In this document: in pieces, positions 50,501 to 61,300 of the stretch
Position numbering within the stretch: the stretch's first letter is position 1
Layout of the letters: the number at the start of each line of letters is the position of its first letter
Assembly (NCBI GenBank): GCA_964036295.1
Contig: OZ038473.1
Coordinates: forward strand, 8,525,501-8,589,500
Origin: Plumapathes pennacea
Lineage: Eukaryota; Cnidaria; Anthozoa; Antipatharia; Myriopathidae
DNA: 64,000 bases
Reading direction: 5' to 3'
Program-made: the position numbers and the translations under genes
The notes under the pieces: model-generated
Seen by the model: only the letters and a program-made list of their open reading frames with translations
Databases searched by the model: none
Told to the model about the DNA's origin: nothing

Positions 50501-53500
50501 ATCTTCAAGATGAAAGTCACTTGTTCTTAAACTTTTCACAATTTCTTAGCTTTAAATCCGACGACAACGAGTACTACCTAACGTCCCAGAAATCTGCGTT
50601 CGATAAAACGGACTACCCCAATGTCTTTTTCACGGGCTCAGACACAAATTTTAAAATGAAACATAAAGATAGTAATATAGAGTCATTCATCTCTACTTTT
50701 GCCTTCAAACACTCTTCAACACGTCACGTCTTGGTAAAAATGAAAGTCTTCTTAAGAGACTACTCACACATTCAAGACCGTTCTTATTCAAAAAACATCG
50801 ACTTTGAGGTTGTGTTAAAAAAATCACAAACAAGAGCACGAGACTTAAATCTTTCTGGCATAAACGTAAAAGAAGGAATTCCGGGCTCAGATTGTTTTTG
50901 GTTGTCCAATGGTGAAGAAATAACATTTCGAGGTGCAAGTAACGACGCAAACAAGTACTTCTCCATATACGCTGAATTAAAATTCGTGAGCATGAGTCAA
51001 TCTGTTTTATAAGCGTATTTATAAGCGTATTATATATGGGATATTACGTTTTAACAAATAATGTCTATAACAGAACACAAAATTCTATAATCGAAAAAGA
51101 AATAAAAGTGGCGTCGATCATCAAATTCAATAATCAAACTTCATTCAAATCTATGGATAATAAATATTACCTCAATGAATCTATGATAAATTGCGTTAAA
51201 GCGAAATTGTTTAATGGATTGACAGATAAAAGTGCACGATTTACACCGTCCATTAGCAAAAAAATAACATCATTTTCTTATCAGGGGTTAAATAATGATA
51301 TAGTTCGTCTTCACATTTCATTTCTTGAAAATTTTGACAATGACCCAAATTATTCGCAAAATGTAAATATAGAATTATTTTTAAAAGAAACGCCAAATCG
51401 TGATAAAAAAATCAGTAGCATTCTCATGTCAGAAAATATCCATCCAAGTGAAGTTGTTCATAAATATTTGCGTCTTTTTAACAAGGATGAAATTGTTATG
51501 CGTGTTTTTTCTCACGATGGAAAACCCAATTTTAATTTTTTGATGGAAATTTATAAGGTACAAATATAGATGGGGTATGTTAATAACAGTTTAAAACATC
51601 TTTCAGAAACACATAATCGATTGTCAAAATTAGAGAAACGGGTTAGTGAATCAAATGTTGGAAAACTCGAGAAAATAGACGAAGAGCCAACAGAAGACAA
51701 TGATATTTGTAACAAACGGTATGTAGATGAAGAAATTGACAATTTGTATAAGAATTTAGACGACTTCGTAACTTTGAAAAATTTGGACGATTACGCGACA
51801 ATAAAATACGTAGACGATGAACTTCAAAAACAAGATCAAGGCGACGAGTCTAAAAATGAACATGTCGATCTTTCCAATCATTACGAAAAAGAAGACGTGG
51901 ATTTGTTTATTAAAGATTTGAAACTGCAAATTAGTTCCTCAAACACAAAAATCAAATCTCTCGAGAGCAAACTTCAACAAGATTATTTGATTGGATCTTG
52001 CACACACGACAATGAAGGACAGGTTGAATTTCCATCGAGTTATACCTCAAAAGGCCAATTTGTAATATCAAGTGATAGAAAAACTTTGACAATAAGAGAA
52101 AAAGGTATATGGGAAGTAACCTTGATTGATCAAGTAAAAGAACCTGGGGTGAAAATGGCTGAAATGATTGTGACAAATCAAGATTTAAGAAGAGACGACA
52201 ATCGTTATTACCAATCGGTTAAAAAATCAAATAAGTGGTCAACTTTCTACTTCAGTCGCATCCTTTCTCTCAAACAAAATTCAACAATTCAAATAAAATT
52301 TTCCGGCAAAAGTGATTCAGGATTTGACGGATTGGGATTTTCAAAACTAATTATCAAACGTTATTTGTAATCAATATATATATGAGCAAAAAAAGAAGTC
52401 TCACTTTTAATCACATAAACGAAAATGTCGAAAAACATGATATAGACGAATTGATGAGCTACTATCAAACATGCAATCGTTTTGCATATGCGTACAAACG
52501 TCTTTTTAAGTACTATCAGCGGGTGAATTTAACATGTAATATCAGTTCCGGGTTAATAGCCGCGATTAGTATTAGTAGTGTGATTGCAACCTCTGGGATC
52601 GCAATTTTAGCTGTTTCGGGGCTCGCCATTGCAATACAAACAACAATGAGGCTTAAAAATCTAAATGAAAAAATTTTTACATCAAAATATTGTTTTCAAA
52701 ATTACGACCATCTTAAGACATCAATCAAGGAGCAATTGAGGTCTGGACAAATTGATAAAGATTATATAATCAAAAAAATGTCTTTCATCGAGAATTTAAA
52801 AATCGATTTATGCCCAAATGCATCAAAATACCTTAAAATATACGACTCAAAATATAAAACAACTATCGACAATAATTCTCCATCAACTTCTTGATTGAAA
52901 CATTATACGCTTTCGATTTTTTTTCTAAAACTTCATTCCACTTTTTTTCATATCTCAATCTTGTTTTTTTCGTTTTCGCATAAAACTTTTTATGTGGCAC
53001 TCGTAAAAACGACAACAATTTTGATACAGCAAATCGCACACTAAAAATTCTTTTCCCTTCCAAAACGTTGTCTATAATTTTAAACCAATTTATTATTAAT
53101 TCTTTATGACAAAAAACATTTTCATCAACAATTTTTCGCAAAATTTCTTCAACATAATATTTACGAACATAAAAGCTCTTCCTCTTTAATATGTAACTAT
53201 GATTATTAGATAAAACAGTGACATTATAATTTAATACCCCACATTTTTTGCAAGTCATTTTCCCATCACAATCCAACAATTCCTGTTCGTTACAACAATA
53301 AAATTTTTTTGGTTCATAATCATCAATCTTCTCGTTACAAAAAGGACAATCAATCCATTCTTTCTTCAACTCTTCATGAATTACTTCATTGCAATAGTTT
53401 TTAACCATATATAATTAGTTAACATTAACGTTTTAAATAAAATTTGTAACGCATTATATATGAACAACTGGGTGAAATCAATTTATGACGACCTTTTTGA

Positions 53501-55334
53501 TTTTAAAAGCCGGAGTAAATTATTGGATGAAAACGCAACATTTCAAGAAAAACAAGAGCACACAAAAGGAAGAATTGAAGTGATTCGTAGATATATAAAA
53601 CATGTGGAAAGTACAATTGTAAAAATAAATTTGGAATTAGACGCAATCGAAAAAAGTAAAAAACAAAAACGAAGAATAGCATAAAACATCAAATCTAAAC
53701 ATAATATTCACTTCTTAACACAATTTATACCATTTGTAGCATAGTGCAATAGCGAGATCGTATCATTTGTGAGCGATGACTCATATATGATATGTAGTTT
53801 GAATAGTAGATTGAAGGAAAGAATTATTAAAAGCAACGAGCGCAATTTTTTTGGTAATTTTATTATTTTCCATTCTATATGTTTTAAAAAAAATTTAAAT
53901 CATATCGTATCTTTTTTTCCATTCTATATGTTTTTTAAAAAATTTAGGTGCGTTTGCAAAAATAAAAATTTCAAAAACTGCGCTAGAAGTAGAGACACTT
54001 TTGTATGGTATATGTTGTGTTGTAAAGCCTGCGCAAGTGCAACAAAACAAAAAGCTAAGAGCGCAATTTTTTAGCAACATAATTTATGCCAATTTTAATT
54101 GAAAATGCGCCGTAAAATGCGCTAGACACCTCAACTCCTATACTACTGCGCTTGTCACCAGAAATATGTTAGCAAGTTGCTACCAAACATTGAAAAAGCC
54201 GTCGTGTATTGCTCTCGATGCTGAGTTATTATCGACTAAACTTCCTACTGCGACCGGGCCCTTACCCGAAGAAATTCAAGACACTGGATAACCACATACC
54301 TTGGTGAAAATTTACCTTTTAGTGACTGGTTGATTGTTCAACTTATTAATAGCGTCGCGGTTGAGTCCTCAAATACAAATGGCGCCCTAGCTTTTCGGAA
54401 TAAAGAACAAAGACTGTAGGGTCGCTCAACCTTTAAGAAACAAGTTTATAAAATAACTATGATACTACGCGCGCCCTGATTGGCTAAATAACCGTGTTAG
54501 ATGAGAGTATATTACACGCTGACGCGATACGCGATGTTTTTTTACTTGACTAATTATTTTATAAAAGAAATATATAACGTGTTCAAGTGTAATATAGCCT
54601 CATCTAAACACTTGGGAAGTTGGGAGAACACTCGAGTAGCGCCGGAAACTCGGCGGCCTCGTGGTTTCCTTACGCTACTCTCGTGTTCTCCCAACTTCCC
54701 GCGTGTTTAGATGAGGCTATATTACACGGTGACGCGTTATATATTTCTTAAGTATTGAGTGTTGTAATGGTAATTTATAGTTTAATCAGGTTTCATTTGA
54801 GCAAGGTGTCAAAAGCCAAGTTCTCTATACTGTGTGATATTTTTCTGGTGAGAAACTGAAAGTCTCTTTTGGGAGTTACGCTCTTGCCCTTACTTTCCAT
54901 TTTAGTATATTCTGGTCTCGACGCAACTCACGTCGCGAGCTCACTGGCAACGCCAGTCTAGTTTCCGTTTTAAATCACGAAATGAATGTCAAGAGTGTTT
55001 TAAATCCCAGGAACTACAAATTCCCCCGGTTGTGATGTCATGGAAATGGTGCGAGAGACTGGGGACTCACTGCAGCAATAAATTTATTGTGCGGTTTTTG
55101 GCTTTGAACTTGACCTATATTTCAAGGTCACACATCACTGTCACGGTCATAAATTTTGAAAATCTGCCAAAAATTCAGGCTTCTGTGACACCGCAATCTG
55201 ACAGCACTAGTTAACAGAGGAGAGACATTGTTTACTTTGTAGGACTCAATTTTTGTAAAACGGTCTTTACCATTGCGAAGGAGCTTCCGAAACACTCGGT
55301 ATTTTAGTGTTGAATTTGCCAAATTCCACGCACG

Positions 55335-55376
<42 letters not shown>

Positions 55377-58300
55377 TGCACCAAAAATAGATAAAGAATC
55401 CAAACAACCTCGGACCTATATTTTTGGTAGTAGTCACTGAAGGCCTTTAATATGGCAAATTTTGAGAAGATCGGATTTTTCTATCTTGCATACCTATAGT
55501 CGAGATTTACAGCAACCCGCTCTTAATGCCAGATATATTTTTTTATTCTTCTCAGGCTACTTCAGGATACAAGTTTGATATCGTGAGGTCTGCCCAATTT
55601 CAAATCCCCGGTGGTCTGGTAAAGTACACCTTAACAATAACTGTACCAGAGTCCACTTCTCTAAAGATCAAAGTTAAGATGCCTTTCAAAACCACCGCCA
55701 TTCTGAGACTCACCAAAATCGAGGTGACCCATCTCAATTCACTATTAAAGTTCAGCGGCAGCAAGCGTCCAGCTATGACGTCAACTGCAGGTGACAAAAT
55801 CAACGACATTGCGCTGATCGACTTTGGAAACGTCACCCGACAGTCAAGCATTCATGACACAAATATTGTGATTAAGTTTGAAGCGCAAATTTTAGATAAC
55901 AAGCACGTTGTTCACGGTGGATTGCAGTGGGTCAGCGTGGGGACTGAGTACAAGAACTCGTCTTCAGTGTGGGTTGCGCAGCTGGCCGTGAAAACAGTGA
56001 ACTCAGTCAGCGCGCGGCCAGATCTCGAGGTGACATTCATGGAGTATACTTCTTATAAGAATCCTTTCTTCGGGTGAGTTTACGTTCAACTTAACATGAA
56101 TCGAGAACATGAGTTGCCTTCATGTTTTTAGTTGGTAACTAAGGGCAACTACACTTCTTCTACAAAAACGCGCAAATAGACGGACGTCTAAGCAAAAGCA
56201 AGTTGCCACCAATGTACAAGTCAATTAAAGCTTTCTCAGGTCGGTTATAATCCATTTCGATCATATAAACGCATACAAAAGATGTGTGCCCAAAGAGATA
56301 ATGAACAACTCCTGAAACTTTTAGCTCGTATATAAAACTGCCGCGAAAACTAAAAATGTCCAAAAAACATGAGAGAAGTGGTATCTACCTTTCCTTCTTG
56401 AACGTCCTCATTCAATGTTAGTGTATCTATAATTTCAGATAATAATGGTAACAAGAACAAAGACAAAATGCTGCAGAAACACATGCATAATACTTTTACC
56501 AAATATACAAACTCTGTACTTATCCTTACCAGATTGAAATGTTTACACAATATAGTACAGTGTAGTAAAACAATTTCTTGCAAGTAATAGGCCTTTTAAC
56601 GATAGGTCACGTGACCCATGTATATGCTATTTCCATTAATGGTACACAAAAACGAATTCTCGTTAACGTGTTTAATTCACGTGTTCTATTGTTGAAAAAG
56701 GCTTATCGGGCGGCTATGGACACAGTTTGTGTAGGGATATATTTACTTTCATTTAGTTCACCTTACAATAAAAAAAATGCCCATTAAATGCAGAATAATT
56801 TGTCAGAAAAAATATTTTGTGTGCACTAATGCTTGATTTTTCTTGTTAGAGATGGCTTGCAATTGAGGGTGCACGTTTTTCATTCAATCAATACTTCAGC
56901 AGAAGTACAGAGTGGAGTTATAGAGTTGATGAAGCCGGGTTTTTTGATTTTTGACCGAAGCACTGGCTTCTCTAGAACAAACTCTTACACCATGACAGCT
57001 AATGAGAAGAACTTAGTGCGTTTCGAGGTAAGATCTACTTGGTGTTTTTATGTCCAGTTTCTTGTTATTGTATTCTTTGATCTTTTTGTCATTCTTTGTG
57101 CGTTCTTAGCTTGAAGCATTTCCTTTTTTTACCAATTTTTTTCTTTGTTTTAGTTTGGAAAACTTGGCTTCGCCGACGAACTCAACTTTGCAATACATGT
57201 TAAGCTGGACCCCTCAAAGTCAAAAGCAGATGGAAAAATTCACCATTTAACCACTTACCTGAACGTGAAGTACAATGGGCCAGCGGACTCAGCCTGTGCC
57301 TCGCCTTCAAGCTCTAGAACGTATTCAGTAGAAAAGTCAATCAGTAATCACTTACTGTTTTACGCTCCACGTAAGTGTTCTCTCCGTTCCGGCCTCACTG
57401 AGCGACCACCTTCCCTAAGCGACCACCAAGATGGTCACCGACTAGCCGATTGATTCCTCAGTCAAATTACTATTTGCCAAACCTCTCCTAAGCGACCGAG
57501 ACCACCCTTGAGGTTCACAGGTGGAGGTTTTCTATTGCTTTTAACCTCCGGTATTTTAAAGCGACAACTCTATGCTACCAAACAGCAATTTTCTGAGCAA
57601 GGACTAACTTTCTTGCAGAAACCGGACCGGAAAAAACACTAACTTATGTAATTGACAAAATTCAAGGTATTATCAACTCACTAAAACTGCTTTATTTGAA
57701 ACTGGTTGTCCCCGAGCTCTGCGAGGGTAATAATAGAGACGCTAATGCTGTACATATAGTATCGCGCTATTTGGAGACTCCAAGGTCGCCATCTCGAAAT
57801 CTAATGTTCGTGTGTGTGGCGTACTACTTCCAGGCGCGATTGCTTAGCAGAAGTAACGCCAATTGATCACGTGCCCCGATGTAGTTTTACTGAAACTCCG
57901 AATAAGGAAAGTGCACGACAAACAGTAAAGAGGTTGAATGAAGCAATAATATCTTAACTGCGTTAAAAAAAATAAATTTGAAAACTGGAAAACTTGAAAC
58001 ACAACCGTCTCGTCTTCAAAAGAGAAGGGAACAAGTGCGTGCAAGGCGGAATCGTGAAACGATCGAACAGCGCCAAATCCGTCTCGATAAAAGACAAGTT
58101 ATGACTGACAGCATCATGAACAGAATTGAAGTGTGCCGAAGAAACGACACTGCAAAGAAAACAGTGCATGAATGCCAATCAAAAGCCTCATGAACAGAAG
58201 CGGACGACACAGACAACTCCGCAAAAAGAACACCGCATGAAAGCGAATCCGGAACTTCAGGAGAAAAAGCGGGCCAAAAAATAAAAAATTACTAGAAATA

Positions 58301-61300
58301 CGATAATCGCAGATACCCCTCACTCTGCCATTGATGGGACTTTTACTTTGGTACTCCCAACAAGAGTAGCCTTTGTTTTACCGAAATGTTGACTCATGCA
58401 ATCTTTTGTTCGAAGTCAAGTACTACACGCAAAGGAAGGAGAAAAAGAATGGTGTCTGTTATACTTTTGCGTTGAAAAAAGAGTCGATTGCGTGACGAAG
58501 TACGTATTTCCCACGGTCGGCACGTCAAATTAATTCATACAGTCTGCCAAGCACGTTCTCAAAATTTAATACCCAAATTTTGAAGTTGGTCGGCCGTCGT
58601 AGTACGGGAAAAAAGGAACGCTGATTTTCCTATTTTGAATTCATAGGCAGTACAATTAAATAGGTTTCCTGTGCGATTTGTTTTTTACTCTGGACTGCAT
58701 GCTCCAGACTCAGGCATGCATATTTAACGAGCTCAAATTGTTTTGTATGTGAACCCGCTCAAACAGCATGATTTCTCCCCGAATCAAAGCAAAACTTGAA
58801 CGGTTTACTTCAAATTATACACGGGCTTCAGACCTAATGATACTTCTAAGGGCTTGTGAACGATTCTTCTGCAATCACCGCATGTAAGATTACAGCATTT
58901 GTTAAGCCTGGTCCTCACTAGCGCATAAACATAAGCATAAGGATAAGAATAAGAGAGCGACAGTGGCGACATAAGCATAAGCATAAGGATCAAACACATC
59001 CGTTCCTTCGCTCTCTTATTCTTACGCTTATGCTTATGCTTATGCCCTAGTGAGGACCAGGCTTTACAGTTTTTATTTTGACAGAAAAATAAGACATCTG
59101 ACTAAATCATTCAAGACTCCAAGTTCCGATTGCTCTGAGCGAATACGGTAGCCGAAACTGGCGACAGAATCGTATTAAAACAATACTTCGAGGGAAAATG
59201 ATCAACATACAGATTCTAATACATTCTTGCAGTGATCGAGTTACAAGATACGGGTAGAATATATTTGTCACGGCGATTGTTTGATTTCCACTGACTAACC
59301 TTTGTTGCTTGTCCTTTCTGAATAAGTATCTGAGTTTAACACAAACGGCGTCTGAAGCTCCCGATTTGCTTTCAAGCGCTGTTCCCTTTGCGGAGCCGTT
59401 TCTCGGCACGATCCCGTTCATGATGCTGTCGGTTATAACATGTTTGTCGTCTTTTCTCTAGACGTATTTGGCGCTGTTCGCGGATCGTTTCACGATTTCG
59501 CCTTGCCCGTGCCTGTTCCCTTCTCTTTTGAAGACGAGCTTCGCGAGACCGTTCTGTTTCAAGTTTTCTAGTTTTCAAATTCATTTTCGTGAACGCAGTT
59601 CAATTGTTGCTTCGTTCAAATCTTTCTTAAAAACACTGGCGGAGACGTTAATCTATAATCGACAGTGATTACGTAATTGCCTTATTAGGACATTGCCTTA
59701 GGCACCTGGCCTAAAAGGTCACATCGCACACACCCACACACGAACATTAGATTTCGAGATGGCGACAGGCTTGGAGTCTTCAAATTAATGCATTAGAGTC
59801 GTGATTATTTCCCTCACTTCGTTCGGGGATAAAAGGACTCCGTAAAGAGAACAATGTATGAAAGCGGATCGGGAGTTTCAGTATTGAAAGCGGACCGGGC
59901 AGGCGACTTCTTTAAGGCATCTGAGGGCAGTACGATCGAGACGCCGTTTTGTACGGTGGGCCATAAGGGACACATCCATTTTGCTGATCGCAACTTGGTA
60001 ACTTGCGATCGCAGCTGAGTATCTTGCGATCGCAACTTAGTAGCTAGATGACGAGAACTGAAGCGTACATTGTGACAGAATTTCGGAGTAGTTAAAACCG
60101 AGGCGGAAGTACTCCTCTATTAAAGACTTCCGTGCTTGGTTGCCATTCCTTAAAGTTTGCAGATAATTTGGAAGGGTCCAGATGGTAAAATGAAGAGAAT
60201 GGTGAGAACAAAGCGGATGATATTGTCAGCCATCTTCGTGGACTTAGACTTAACACGCATTCCCAACACACATGCCAAATGGTTACTAAGTTAATGTTGC
60301 TGAGTTGCAATAGCAGGATACTAAGCTGCGGTCGCATGTCAACAAGTTGCGATTGGAAGTTAGTAAGTTGCGATCGCAAAATACTGAATCCAATCAATGC
60401 CAGGGAGAGGGGGTATCTGCGATTATTGTATTTCTGGTAGCTCAAAGCTGGATCTCATTTAGGTCTCCCATAGTGAGAAATTCGTATCAGCGACCACCTC
60501 CCGTGAGCGACCGCAAAAAATCTAAATATAGGCTAGCCCCTAACGAGAAGTTCAACTGTCCACCACACAATAGATACGCCCACTATCAGCATGACACCGT
60601 TTTGTTAGACGCGAAAAATACCACGAAACACAAAATAGCAAAAAAGAACAATTTTTTGCGGAACATGTTTTCGCAAAAGTTTTTTTTTTTTTTGCGGTTT
60701 CTAATGTTTGCAGATTGTTGGAAAATTCGCGAAAGTTTCATGCCACACGGTATGCTATTTCCTTTGACATAAATCAGCCTTTTTATAATCATACGTCATT
60801 TGGTTTGTTCTCACAATCATCTATTTGCTTTCGTTTTGAAATGCGGCCAATTATCTATTTTACTTGACTGAACAGATTACACTACAGTTTCTTTGGGTCT
60901 CATTTTTGGTTTGAAATTGAAAGCTTCGCTCACAAATTAAGTTTATCGTGTTTTCTGTTTAACTAAATTTAGGGACAGAATGTGATGATGCTCTTGGAAT
61001 GCAAGATGGCAGAATTCAGGATGGACAGATCACCGCTTCCTCCTACTACCCTAAGTATCCACCATATATGGCGAGGTTGAATAAATACGCAGTATGGCTG
61101 CCAAACACACTTCAAAACTACAAGTAAGTAGAACAATGGCAACTGAGGCACACTCAGACAATATTGCACAGCTCTGTACTTTGGAATCACTAAGGTGGCT
61201 CCATAGGGTTTTCAGACGCAATTTCGCGTGGGCACCAAAATCACAATGAAATAAAAACCCAACTTTCGTAATTCTCTGGAGGAAATCTGAATTTAACAGG

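Larger units (their letters stand above)
34001..54147. mobile_element. Polinton/Maverick (adintovirus-like endogenous virus), 20,147 bp
   Basis: A self-replicating integrated dsDNA virus-like element. Diagnostic features are all present: AG...CT termini, about 409-bp terminal inverted repeats, a 6-bp GCGCTT target duplication, protein-primed family B polymerase, retrovirus-type integrase with chromodomain, FtsK/A32-like packaging ATPase, adenain-like protease, and major and minor capsid proteins. Replication and packaging genes lie on the minus strand to the left of 41.4 kb. Nearly all virion genes lie on the plus strand to the right. The terminal repeats are identical over about the first 366 bp and almost all genes are open, which argues for a recent insertion. 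It sits in an intron of a discoidin-domain gene. Confidence 0.95.

Noticed and set aside
55336..55374. Possible CRISPR-like or satellite array
   Set aside because: Simple AC microsatellite; no CRISPR array or cas gene anywhere in the window, and the organism is eukaryotic.
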